From contig NC_134530.1 in NCBI RefSeq assembly GCF_050624435.1, positions 148,776,721 to 148,840,720 of the forward strand: a DNA stretch of 64,000 bases. The letters are read 5' to 3'. A program made the position numbers and the translations under genes. This DNA comes from Tenrec ecaudatus. Lineage: Eukaryota > Chordata > Mammalia > Afrosoricida > Tenrecidae. Positions 53,201 to 63,530 of the stretch are shown here, in pieces. Positions within the stretch are counted from its first letter, which is position 1; each line of letters starts with the position of its first letter. The notes below the pieces were generated by a model. The model ran no database searches, was not told the DNA's origin, and saw only the letters and a list, made by a program, of their open reading frames with translations.

Positions 53201-56200
53201 AAATATTTTAAAATATTACAAATGCAAATAGATTTTATGCATGCAAAATATAACCTATAATATTTTTATATAATATGTAGATGCACAGGGGCTTCAAAAT
53301 GTCCATGGAAATATTCCACTACTTTTTCATTCCATTTTTATATGAATGTTTTCAAGTAACTAATACAAGAGGAAAAAGTCCCTTAAGTCACAAATATGAA
53401 AAAAGGAAAATACATTTATTAAGTTATTCTCTATGTTCTGAACTTTTAAGAGCATCCATGTTTCTTAGACAATGCTAGTTAGCTTTGCAGTTCAGTCCTA
53501 TTAACTTACCATTCACCAAACTGTACAGCTTTCAAAACTCCAACAGCAGCCGTACTCTGCCAGTCAAACCCCTGACCTACATGGTCAGCATGAGCTCTGG
53601 TCCTATCTTCAAAAAGGACTTCACGGGGTTCACTGGTCCGAGGTAGGTACTGAAGATTTTTAATTTCATTCATTGATCTGAGTTCATATGGTTATGAAGC
53701 AAAGGGAAAAAAGCAAGGAAGAAAGAGACACACACACATTACTGTCAACGAGTGAAAAGGTTTCAGGGATTTTGATCATTAGCATTTAACTACTACAGTA
53801 TATAGTAGTTAATTCTTATATTGAACTCTTGATGTGAAGGCCTTTCTTTTTTTGTGAACCTTAAGTAGAAACTCTACCTTTCTTCATTAAAGTTCAAATA
53901 TAGCATTAGCTGAGTCGTAATCTAGTCTATAGCCGTCAGTTTGGTTTGGTTTTGGAGTAAGAGAAAATACAATTCAAGGTATAAGGTAGTATGTTTCTTC
54001 ACTAAGGCATCCTCATTTCTCTCTTTCAAAATGCTCTTGTAGACTTCTGGCTTAAGACAATAAACTTGAGGACCTATCTCCTCCTCCCACATTAAAATAA
54101 AAGTAAAAAGATTCAAACTAAATACAGTAGGAGTGAGGGGCAGAGGATGGAAGAATCTTAGGGGTTTAGAAAAAATATTAGTAATGAACTAAAATTCATA
54201 GTGAGTGATGAATAGAAGGGAATTCCACTTACTTATTATGTGCTCAAATTTTTTAAAGACAAAGATGATAATTAATGAATAAGAAACAACAAAAGTAACA
54301 GGAAAGGAATTAGTGGGTGAGCAATATCAATATACTTCCAGAAGATGGAAAAGAATAGTAAGTACTTTTAACTAATAAAGCAAGTCACAGATCTAGAGTA
54401 CACAAGAACTGCAGGCAAAAAGATAGCAGGTCAGCCCAAATGGTTAAAATTCAGATAAGCCAGACATCATGGTGGGAGAGGAAAGAAGTGACACTGAGGA
54501 ATAGGGAGTTAACGTAAAATTCTGCAAATGAACCAGTTTACCTTCCACAGCTGCAGGCAGAAATGTGGACAGGTACTTAATCCCATGAAAGGGTTCAACC
54601 CAGAAGGCATCCCTCCTTTTATTTCCGACAGAACTCTGGTTTAGATAGGAATCCACCTCTTCCCCACATGGGACCTCACTCACCAATTCCAGAGGTAGGT
54701 TCTAACGAGGCAGGCAAACTGAGGTAAGTGCATTCTCCTTCCCAGTAAATGACTTAAGAGCGAATTCTGGATAACAATGTCTCAGTAAATTCTTTCTGGC
54801 TCTTCTAGGCAGTTAGTTTTTGTAATGCCCACTAAATAACTTTTCTTTTTTAAAAAAGTTTTTGTTATTCTCACCAAATAATTTTGTTATTCCCGCCAAA
54901 TGACTTTTCCTTGATGAGTCTGGGCAAGAGACAATGGGAAGATGAGCTGTCAATTGGATTTTATGATTTAGCTGTGAGTGATTGCCACCTGCTGGATATA
55001 AGGTGAGCCAACTCAGAAGCAGGGGTGGGATTCTCACTGCCAGCAAGCAGCAAGAGACTATTCTTTGGACCTTGCATCTAGTTTGCCTCTTTTGGGGGCT
55101 TGAGTTGGGGTCTATCACCTGACCTGATTCCTGCTGCAGCCTTGGGATGTATTTCTGGAATTACCAGCACCATGACTATGTGAGCCGCTTTCCTGCACGC
55201 GGTGAGTTCTGTGTGATCACTGCAGCGAACTGCAGAACCCTGAGACAGAAGGGACGTACCCTAAGGCAGAGAGTGGTGACTGAGGTCAGAGACGATGGAC
55301 TGGTAGAGCAGGGCAAATTTGGGAACATATTTCACCTCCAATTTCCTAGGACTAGTATTAAGTTTTTCTAAAAGAAATTATTTTTGCAAACGTGAAAACA
55401 GATCTGCTGAGGAGATGTCTGGGAAGTTTCCTAGCTTCTAAGGAAATAGTCCAAACAAAGATAGTTTCTTCTGAGATACAATCCAGATATAAAAAACTGC
55501 TATAGCTATCTAATCACCATACAGGGAGTCAGGGAGTAGAAGGCCTAGGCAAAGAGAATGACCAAAATATGAAATGATAACTTCTTTAAGACATCATTGT
55601 ATGATACCAGAACCCAACCTCTGTGGGCACTTAACAGACAGGATAATATATTGCTTGAATCTGTTTGCGTCAATTATTTTTGAAGTTTGTAGCCAAAAGC
55701 ATCGTAAAAAACAAACAAACAAAAAACAAGCACAGCATATTTTTCTATAAACAAATTGAACTTGTCATAAGAGCAAAACTAGCTAGTGTAATCCTCTAAT
55801 ACCTGGGCATAACCCTTAAATAGCCATGCCTGTCAACTGTAAAGTGAAACTGTTACTGACAAGTGTTACCTATAGATTAACTGAATTCCCAGTAAGTCCA
55901 TAGCTTTATTACTAAATAACCATGGGGGCAACTAAGAATCAACAGCTATTTTAACAGTGTGACAGCAACCAAAGTAAAGCTGAAATAAAAAATTCAAGAG
56001 AAAGGTTAGAAGGTAAAAGCGTAGTACGTATCCTAGAATCAAAAGCAAAATGAGAAATAATGGGAACTGTGAGGCTAATCAAACTAGAGAAATCTATTAT
56101 TCATCTAATACTAGTTTGAATACTTTCAGAAACAGAGAAGATGGAGAATTACCAAAGTAATTAAACAAATATTTCTATAAATGATTTAAATTTAAAGGCC

Positions 56201-59200
56201 TATCTACCAGACACCAGTGAGAAAAACTTGACAAAAAAGAAAGAACCCCCAAAAGATTATTCATTATAGAATTTCAAAATGGAAGATGCTTTGAGAGGGA
56301 AAAAAATAGGTCACCTACAAAAGAATAGTACACTGACATGAAGGTTTTTCTAATTCTGAGATGAACTTGTTTGTCGCTAAAGACTCCAGGGCCATTCAAT
56401 CACTATCTACGTTTTTGTTTTTTTAAAGAAAAACAATATTCCAAAAATAGCTCAATTCAAGCTATCAACATGATAGGTACTCAATGTGCAACTGATAAGT
56501 AACACTAATAATGGCTCTATAAAATAGTAGAACCTGGCTCCAGTTTAGCATGATCAATATACTGTTTATGTTGAAGTGGAAACAATTTATACTAATGATT
56601 CAACACACAGTGAAAGATAATCACTTAGAAATGATACAGCTATGTCTTGATATAATACAAATAAACCTAAGGGAGAGAACACAAACTTAAAAAATAAACA
56701 TCACGTAAATAATTTTTTTCAATTAAAAAAAATTTTACACGACTATGAGTATACATGGACTTAATCTGAGAGACTAATATACCTAAATCACTGGTTCTCA
56801 AACTGTTTTTAGGAAAAAAAAAACAAACCTGGTGCTTCCCTGGCAACTAGAAACACTGTATAATAAATAGCCCATAAATCAGGGTGCAGTGTAAGTATCT
56901 GCTTTTGCAGCGCCCCTGGATTGTTCTTGTATATCCCCAAGGGGTACAGTATTGCTCACTTTGGGAAACACTGACCTAAATGGATAGGGATTATAATTGT
57001 TTAAAAATTCTTTTGTATTATCTTATAAAAAATATGTAAGGTCATCAAGAAGCAAACAATGGCCATTTTCATTATGGAAAGATTATGAAACAAATATAGT
57101 ACTTTAAGTATTTAGTAAAACGTCAGGATTCATCATCATGACCTAACTTCAAATGTTGTTGTTACTGCCATCAAGTTGGCCACTGATTTCTGACAATCCA
57201 AACATAGGTACTGCCTGGTCCTGCCCCATTCCTGTAACTAGTTACAGACCTGACTACTGTCACCCATTTGGTTTTCACTGGCTGATTTTTGGAAGTAGAT
57301 CACCAGGTCTTTCTTCCTAGTCCATCTTAGTGTGGAGGCACTACTGAAGTCTTTTCAACATCAGAACATGCGTGACAGAGAGTGGGGGTTGCCCATGAGG
57401 CAAGTACACTGTCCAGAAATCAAGTGTAACTAATATTATTCTCAGTATTTTGAGTCAAGTCCAACTCAAGTGACCCTACAGGACAAAGAACTGCCCCTGT
57501 GGGTTTCTGAGACTGTGGAGTGGCTGAGTGGTTGGTGGTTTTAAACTTCTGACCCTGGGATTGCTCTTTCCATACCTAAACCCATTCGTATCAAACTGTT
57601 TCAACCCACAGCAATCTCATAACATGAAGGAGAACTGGCCCATAAGATTCCCAAGGCTGGCAGATGGTCACATTTTCTCCCTGGGAATAGAGCTGGTGGG
57701 GTTGAATGGTCAGACCTTTTGGTTAGCAGCTAATCTCTTAACCACCATGTTACTGGGCTTTTTGCTCTCTCCATAATCTAAACAAATATAAATTATTATC
57801 AGTTTTACTAAATGAGATTTTTTCATAGCATTACAGTGAATTAATATGCATTTGTTTCATATGTCCGAAACACAAGCTGTTAGCACAATGTGACTCACTG
57901 AAGCTTTGCATCATTATTGGTTTCATTTAGCAATACCAATCAGCTACTCTTTGTCATGAAGACAGAGATGAATAACACCACTCCCTGTCCTCCAGGGGCT
58001 CAAAATCTAACAGAAAAGTCAACTATTTAAACAGATCATTAATGACTCAACAGGATGTTGTGTGAGCATAGAGGAGGACGAATAATCATCTGAGGTTCAA
58101 AGAAAGGCTTCATAAGGGAAATCACATTCGAGTTTTGAAAATGGATAATTTGCAACTACATCATTATTTATTCAATGATTAGAGTTGGTAACAGACCAAC
58201 AACAAACAAACAAAAATGTATTACGAGTTCTCCAGTTAGAAAGGAGTGGGGAGGAGGGGTGCCATTCAAAGGTAAAGGCGCTAAAGTGCAGAGCTGCGTG
58301 GGACCATGGTTTAGACATGGAGTTCTGTATTGCTGGAGGGGACCAGAGCAGTTAGATCTAGTAAAGGCACTGCTACAGCCAGATTGTGAAAGATCCTTAG
58401 AGACCACACTACAGAGGAATTTCTCCTTTTATCTTGCAGGCGGTTAGGACCCAGGTTTTTTAAAAAGTAAAAATTAAATTTCTTTTCATTAGAATTCTGA
58501 TAATGTATAATGAGTGAACTAACTAGAAGATTTACTTAAGTTCCTAAAATAATCTAAAAAATGATTTTTAAACTATACTTGAGTTTCAATTATTTTTATA
58601 AGCAACCAGTTTTAAAAAGCAAGCATCTTTGCTGATGTGCAAATACGTATTTACCGTCGTCTTTTGAAGGGTGACTTTGGCATGTCTGCTGTAGGGATCA
58701 TCTGCTCTCCTGGCCTCACCCACATGATAGGCCCATCATCACTCTGGGACCTGCACTGGAGTCGAAGGCTGGACAGCGTGCCCCAGGGCAAAGTCATCTG
58801 GAAACCAGATGGATGAGTCACATTTTAAAAATATGTTCCAGGCGACATACAAGTCATCACCCCACCAAAAAAGGTTCAATGAAGTTGTTGATGTGTGTAT
58901 GTACAGAAGCACATGGCACATTAAAGTGTTTTGTTTGTTTGTTTTTTAAATGCAGTCAAGTCCTCTGTACCAGTAAATTCATACACATTTTTAGCTTAAC
59001 CACTAGATGTGATTTAATTTTATTAAACAGGATTAACTTAATACTCTTTCATGGCAAAATGTTTTCTTACTAATCAAAATTTTAATAATCTCAATTAATA
59101 CTCACTTTGAGAAATGGTGATTCTTCTAACATATCAAGGAACTCTGGGAAATAGTCACCAACTTCTTCATCTACTGCTCCAACAAGACTTATCTGCCTCA

Positions 59201-59243
59201 TAGGACCTGCTCGGTAGGTGCCGCAGCAGTATGTCCTGTTGAC
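49780..59243 (-). CDS. RSBN1: RSBN1, C-terminal five coding exons (partial gene, 342 aa)
   Basis: Round spermatid basic protein 1, a nuclear protein. Its family, which includes worm DPY-21, carries a JmjC-like domain linked to removal of methyl from dimethylated H4K20. The join, 5' to 3', is 59243-59106, 58797-58655, 53677-53510, 52713-52605, 50250-49780: 1029 bases, ending TGA. All junctions are GT/AG and in phase. The product runs from [17 protein letters not shown] through [32 protein letters not shown] and VICFHAEDF to HSNTPV. The His-x-Asp in RAHADH is a candidate iron-binding pair of the JmjC fold; assignment of the distal His is uncertain. The last exon ends in an acidic, Ser/Pro-rich tail likely to be disordered. 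About 460 N-terminal residues, including the basic region, lie beyond 64000. No disabling change is seen. Confidence 0.95.
50460..50655 (+). repeat. AfroSINE-type SINE
   Basis: Sense copy: 'gagccctagtggcaccatag', 'cgtggctgccaaccccaaag', 'gctctatgggacagttctgc', 'atcctacagcactgacag'. It lies next to the mariner at 50668. Confidence 0.8.
50668..51738 (-). mobile_element. Mariner-family transposon relic, interrupted by L1
   Basis: The ends are inverted CGAGGGG...TACC (left 50668 onwards, right ending 51738), with the TA target duplication at 50666-50667 and 51739-51740. The - strand has a broken mariner transposase: [11 protein letters not shown], then a helix-turn-helix-like stretch [18 protein letters not shown], then the catalytic C-terminal signature [19 protein letters not shown] and [19 protein letters not shown]. 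Text between these parts is missing, so the copy is internally deleted. An L1 3' end (50810-51010) interrupts it. Length without the L1 is about 0.87 kb against about 1.3 kb for an intact mariner. Decayed and inactive. Confidence 0.88.
50810..51010 (-). mobile_element. LINE-1 3' end fragment nested in the mariner
   Basis: Antisense: 'aaaatcattttatttggagc', 'tcgtacagctcttatcac', 'catttgtacatatgttgcc', 'ctacttgagccctctgg'. It is younger than the mariner it interrupts. Confidence 0.8.
52085..52212 (-). repeat. AfroSINE-type SINE, partial
   Basis: Antisense copy: 'ctttacaggagcagagaacc', 'tcatctttcttgctgagag', 'taaattcgaactactg', 'accttaccccactgtacc'. Confidence 0.7.
52605..52713 (-). CDS. RSBN1: RSBN1 coding exon, fourth of five in window
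   Basis: Encodes [18 protein letters not shown] through EPPVSQ. One base completes a Trp codon split with the upstream exon. Acceptor CAG, donor CAG|GTAAT. Confidence 0.96.
53510..53677 (-). CDS. RSBN1: RSBN1 coding exon with candidate metal-binding His-x-Asp
   Basis: Encodes [19 protein letters not shown] through VLKAVQFGE. It contains [16 protein letters not shown], whose HAD fits the JmjC His-x-Asp. Acceptor CAG, donor ATG|GTAAG. Split codons at both ends. Confidence 0.96.
54815..55375. mobile_element. Possible LTR-type or other old insertion
   Basis: 'tgagctgtcaattggatttt', 'tgccacctgctggatataag', 'ttgggatgtatttctgg' has the look of an LTR/retrovirus-derived block, but I found no clear ends. 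Low certainty. Confidence 0.25.
55376..56780. other. RSBN1: RSBN1 intron sequence without recognised features
   Basis: AT-rich intronic DNA. No exon-like or repeat-like signal that I can support. Confidence 0.5.
56788..56985. mobile_element. hAT-type MITE, old
   Basis: Starts 'cactggttctcaaactg' and ends 'cactttgggaaacactg', which are inverted relatives. The interior has 'gtgcttccctggcaac' and 'tccccaaggggtac'. This is the pattern of ancient Charlie-related MITEs shared by placental mammals. Confidence 0.6.
57150..57410 (-). repeat. AfroSINE-related SINE, long variant
   Basis: Antisense: 'ttgttgttactgccatcaag', 'tttcactggctgatttttgg', 'aagtagatcaccaggtcttt', 'cttcctagtccatcttagtg'. Same variant as the fragment at 29995. 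Confidence 0.75.
57430..57555 (-). repeat. AfroSINE-type SINE, diverged
   Basis: Antisense: 'tgagtcaagtccaactcaag', 'tgaccctacaggacaaag', 'aactgcccctgtgggtttc'. Confidence 0.6.
57590..57760 (-). repeat. AfroSINE-type SINE
   Basis: Antisense: 'agattcccaaggctggcag', 'gtcacattttctccctgg', 'ccttttggttagcagctaat', 'ctcttaaccaccatg'. Confidence 0.75.
58060..58450. other. Probable ancient repeat in RSBN1 intron
   Basis: 'ggatgttgtgtgagcatag', 'ggacccaggttttttaaaa' style text resembles an old mammalian interspersed repeat, family unknown. No coding support. Confidence 0.25.
58655..58797 (-). CDS. RSBN1: RSBN1 coding exon, second of five in window
   Basis: Encodes [20 protein letters not shown] through SPFKRR plus two bases of Arg. 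Acceptor CAG, donor ACG|GTAAA. The initial Met is internal, not a start. Confidence 0.96.
59106..59243 (-). CDS. RSBN1: RSBN1 coding exon, first of five in window
   Basis: Encodes [17 protein letters not shown] through LEESPFLK, 46 codons. Acceptor CAG, donor AAA|GTGAG. No further upstream RSBN1 exon was recognised between 59243 and 64000. Confidence 0.96.
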
Positions 59244-59734
59244 CTGAGACACACGGGAAGAAGAGGCAGAGAAAGGGCTGAAGCACACTGGAAAGTAATT
59301 AAGGAATTAGAATAGGGTATTATTTCTAATGTTGCTATTTCCTCTACATAGTAAGAATTCATAGTCAGCACCTTGGATAAAGTACTAATTACAAAAAGAA
59401 CACAAGTACAGTGACAAATATATTAATACAGTATGGGCTACAAAGAGAAATTTCAATGTGTAAACTTACCCTAATAGTTCCAACACTTCAAAGAAACGGG
59501 GAAAACATTAACATCCACTTAAACTTCTCTAAGTATGATTTTGATGACTTTTAAACTTGATTAAAAAATGTCAAGTGTTATTTTGGGGATGGGAGTGAAA
59601 TCTGACTAAATAGTGAAGGTGATAGAGCAAGTTCATTGCCAGAAGAATCTTGCATATTCATTTTGTCCTTTTTAACCTGAAAGTAAGTTGAGTTGATTCA
59701 GAGTCTCAGTGATCCTGTAGGACAGAGTAAAAGC

Positions 59735-59935
59735 GCTCCAGCGTGGTAAAGTCAAAGGGTCAATGAAAAGGAAGACCCTTAGTGAAATGGACTGACACAG
59801 AGCTGCAGCAATAGGCTCAAGGCTGGCAATGATTGTGACGCTGGGGCAGGACCAGGCAGTGTTTCATACGGTTGAGCCTTGGAACTACTCACAGGCACAG
59901 AACAACAAGAACAACAAGTTTGACAGTTTTTACAT
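59735..59935 (+). mobile_element. RTE/BovB-type LINE 3' fragment
   Basis: Sense: 'gtcaatgaaaaggaagaccc', 'ttagtgaaatggactgac', 'gctgcagcaataggctcaag', 'gaccaggcagtgtttcatac', then 'caacaagaacaacaag', the RTE-type short tandem tail. Parallel to 11645-12065. Confidence 0.85.
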
Positions 59936-59939
59936 CACA

Positions 59940-60780
59940 GCCGACTCCAAGCTGACATACTTAAAACCATAGACCAATTGGTCCCATTATCAAACTCACT
60001 CTCTTTTGCGTTCCAAGTAAGACCTTCCATTCTGAGCAGGATGCTTTTTTTCTTTACCCCTGCTTACACCAACCTTAGTTTTAGCTGCAGTGATTTTTCT
60101 CTCAAAACTATCCCCTACCAATGCCCCTTTTCAAAGACTAGTTCAAGTCGTTTCTTCCAAATGCCTTCCTGATCCTCCTCTTCTTTCTTTTCTGAAGTTT
60201 AATGTTACCCACACGTTTCCAACTCATTAATAAATTTAGGACACACACTATACAAGTTTGTAGCCTAGAGTATCCTGGGCATTTAGGGATATAGAGAAAT
60301 TGATTCCACACAACATGGTATTGTTCCTTTGGTCATTTCATGCATGCTCTTATTTTATACTACCTTCAATTTAGAATGAATGTTTTCCAAGCAGACAGAC
60401 AAGACTAAATACAAAGCTGGATTCTAACCAGGATTCCATCTCAGATCAATTACCTATCATTTTTTACCAGAGTCAAAATGCAGATTAAATTGAGTATATA
60501 TTTACACCTTTAAAAGTGGATCGCCATTGAAAATTCTAAACAATTTTTAAAAAATAATTAACTGTTGCTGCTCTAAATTTGTTTTGCCTCAAATAGACAG
60601 CAATTCACAAACATGATCTAATATCTCTTACACAATTCTCCACTATTAGTTCTTCAGCAGAATTTTCAGAACCAACTCTTGCCACCACTATCACTCTCCT
60701 GCCACTCCCAGGCACCCCCTGCCCCACACAATTTAACATCGCCTTTCTACACATGTGTACCCAGAGTTAGAAAAAGAGCT
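59940..60780. other. RSBN1: RSBN1 intron sequence without recognised features
   Basis: AT-rich, no exon or repeat recognised. Confidence 0.45.
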
Positions 60781-60782
60781 TA

Positions 60783-61773
60783 CCATACATACTCGTGTAT
60801 AAGCCAAGTTTTTCCAGCACAAAAAATGTGCTAAAAAACTGGGGTTTGGCTTATATATGGGTTAGTGGTACCCCAGCAAGGTGTAACATCTCGCTGCCCC
60901 CCCTCCCAGGTAACAGGATGTACGCCCGTTATCTCACAGGTGATTGCCGTTTCTCCGCTGTTCATTCAAAGCCCCGCTGACCCTGCAGGGCTTTGAACGT
61001 TTGTTTATTCACATCTAACCAATCAGAGCCGTCCTATGACGTGTATCTTTGAATAAGCCTTTTAAAGACTGTGTGCGAAGGATGTGGCATGACTGGATGT
61101 CATCAGGTCAAGCCCGACTAACAAAGGAGGAAATCTCATCAAGCCTGACATAGAGTTAATAGTAAAGTGGGTTTGAGATGCATGGGAAGACATTCCAGAA
61201 GACATGGTGCGACGTGCCTTCCAGAAATGCAGTATTAGTAATGCTATGGATGGCAGTGAAGACTGCGCTTTGTATGAAAATGACAGCAGTGATGGTGATG
61301 ATGGCGATCTCAGTGAGGACAGCGTCTATGATGACCTCACACCAGCTGAAGCTCTGCACTGGGATACGGATGATGATGAGGAATCCAGTTTTGAAAGATT
61401 TTAACTCTTTACATTTTAGCTTGGTTGCTGATTGAGCACAGGGAATTGTACTCTTAAGGTATCATTGTTGACACCTTATTGTTTTTCTTGAACCTATTTT
61501 GCACTTACTGTGCTGGTTTACTAATGTTAAATGACTTGTCCTTTTATTTATGTTTTTTATTTGAAATAAATATTTAAATACATTACCCCACTGATGTCTC
61601 AATTTTTAGTAATTTTATTTTCATTTGTTTTGATTATTGAAACTCACCAATAGCTTCTGCATTTTCCATCCTAGGCTTATTCTACTCGAGTCAATCGGTT
61701 TTTTCTGGTTTCAAAGGTAATAATTAGGTGCCTTGGCTTATACTCGAGTCGGCTTATATTCGAGTATATACGG
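60783..61773 (+). mobile_element. Pogo/Tigger-like DNA transposon, internally deleted, 991 bp
   Basis: The termini are inverted CC(A/G)TA(C/T)ATACTCG, followed by further 'tataagcc' and 'ctcgagta' sub-repeats. A TA duplication sits at 60781-60782 and 61774-61775. The middle keeps only the C-terminal part of a pogo-like (DDE_1 superfamily) transposase at about 61140-61404. The termini and the coding remnant are well preserved compared with other repeats here, which suggests a fairly young insertion. It lies in an RSBN1 intron, antisense to the gene. A functional AATAAA follows the coding remnant at about 61563. Confidence 0.82.
61168..61404 (+). pseudogene. Pogo-like transposase C-terminal remnant
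   Basis: The reading is open from the left through MVRRAFQKCSISNAMDGSED and ends in an acidic tail SSDGDDGDLSEDSVYD, then LTPAEALHWDTDDDEE and SFERF with TAA. The alternation of a short basic helix (RRAFQKCSISNAMDG) and an acidic tail is the usual C-terminus of pogo/Tigger transposases. The DNA-binding and catalytic domains are gone. Confidence 0.75.
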
Positions 61774-62354
61774 TAGGTCTTGTTCACAAATAGGCAACTG
61801 CTCTTAATTCCTTACAAGCCTTTTCCCTTAAGACATGTTTGGTGATTCTTAGCCACCACCTCCCACGCCAGAATTGCCTTGTGTATATTTGTATGAACAC
61901 ACAATAAGAAGCCATGAAAGGTAGCATTAAAAAGAGGATCATCATAGGGTAGAAGAAGAAAATCAGGAAGCTTTTCTAAACATTGGTCTAATTTTCTGAG
62001 CTAAGCATCCTAAAACAGATTTAATGTTCAGTACCAGGTCTAAGAACTACTCTTTCATAAATAATATGAAATACCAATCTCCTCTAACCACCTGCCCAAT
62101 CTGTACTAAAGTATCATAAATTCCTTTATTTAAAAAACAAAACAAAATAAAAATTTTCATCTACACAGGGCCTCGCATTTTATTGAAGGAATGTTCTAAA
62201 CACCCAGTATAACTTAAGGCTCCCTAACTTACAACCAAATGTAAAGACGTATCTTGCCAAGTAGCAGTTTTTAATTTACTCAGTCTCCTAGCTTTCCAAT
62301 TATGCAACTTCTAATGCATTACTAATTTGAAGGTAATCAGAATACTTTGTATCA

Positions 62355-62555
62355 TAAATTCTCAAACTTATTTGGCCTACTAATCCCTTTACAGAAAAAA
62401 AATGTACTCAGTAGCCCCCAATTATTAACAATTTTTATACTACAGCCCATAATCCAGGATATAATAGAGGCCTCTTATATTCCAGTTCCCCTGGATCAGT
62501 CCAGCATCCTCCAGAGGACCATAGCGCTCACTTTGGGACAACTGCTGTGTATTTT
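62355..62555. mobile_element. hAT-type MITE, old
   Basis: Starts 'attctcaaacttatttggcc' and ends 'cgctcactttgggacaac', again with loosely inverted ends typical of old Charlie-family MITEs. Confidence 0.5.
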
Positions 62556-62689
62556 ACAAAGAAAAACTGAATTACTATTTTAATTTGCTATCACTATAAG
62601 CTTTCCTAATTCAAATACTGCTAAATTCAACAGCAAAGAGCTTAGCAAGTTTTAAAACTGCAAATATCTAAGATAGGTAATATGTAACA

Positions 62690-63530
62690 TAAAATGAGAG
62701 GTCAAAAACTATTGCTATAAAATCATAGAAACCTTTATTAAACAACAGTATCAATATATGAAGCTATTGTTTCTTGACATATCTTCCATCTAGGCCTATA
62801 TACTTCTGAAGGCAATGTTTCCATCTCTCAGCATCTTCCCTGAAAGGAACTCAGATGGTGCAGTGGTTAAGTGCTTGGAGACTAAGTGAGGCCATTAGTT
62901 CAAGCCCACCAAGTCAATCCATAGGAGAAAGAATGGCAGTCTCCTTCCAGAAAGACTACAGCTTTTGAAACTCTATGGAGCAGTCCTATTCTGTCATATA
63001 GGGTTGCTGTGAGTTGGAATTGATTTGATAGCAATGGATTTTTCAACACTTCACCGAAGATTCTACACTCTTCAAATTACACCATGTCAAAATGGCAGTT
63101 TTGGCATTGCTGAAGAATTTACACTGTGTGCCTTTTTAATGTTCTTCTGGGTTTAGGAAGCAAAAATCAGTCTGAAGGGGTAAGCGCAGGGGTGGATGGG
63201 ATAAGGTTTTCCTATTAAAATTCTCAGAGGACAGTCCTTGCTGCCCTTGAAGAATGAGTAGGAAAGCTGTTAGGATGCGAAAGAAGTCCCCTGGTGTAAT
63301 TTCCCGGAACTTTCTCATGAAAGCAGTTCTCAATCTTCTTCAAATTTCTTCCTACTAAGCAGCCATCATCATCCTGAGTCCTTTGAGAAAATCCATCTGG
63401 AGTACCTTTTTAGAACCCTCCAAACCAGCTGGCATAACCTTTTTGCCTGGAGTCTAACTGGCCCTGCAGATGCCTCCTGGAGAGCAACTGTTTTGGTGGA
63501 CCTTTTTTTAAAATAAGACTAAGACGTGTG
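62690..63530 (-). mobile_element. Second mariner-family relic, interrupted by a SINE
   Basis: Read on the - strand: VGRNLKKIENCFHEKV, LLSHPNSFPTHSSRAARTVL (HQDNAPAHSSR-type catalytic block with the Asp lost), IPSTPALTPSD (PPYSPDLAPSD type), FLLPKPRRTLKRHTV, then RWKHCLQKYIGLDGRYVKKQ at 62750-62830. The sequence shows the C-terminal half of a mariner transposase, with the SINE at 62845-63045 inserted between the last two blocks. Several stops and shifts. The terminal repeats were not defined. It is a different mariner subfamily from the copy at 50668. Confidence 0.72.
62845..63045 (+). repeat. AfroSINE-type SINE nested in the mariner relic
   Basis: Sense, near full length: 'actcagatggtgcagtggtt', 'aagtgcttggagactaag', 'gaaactctatggagcagtcc', tail 'ggaattgatttgatagcaat'. 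Confidence 0.85.
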
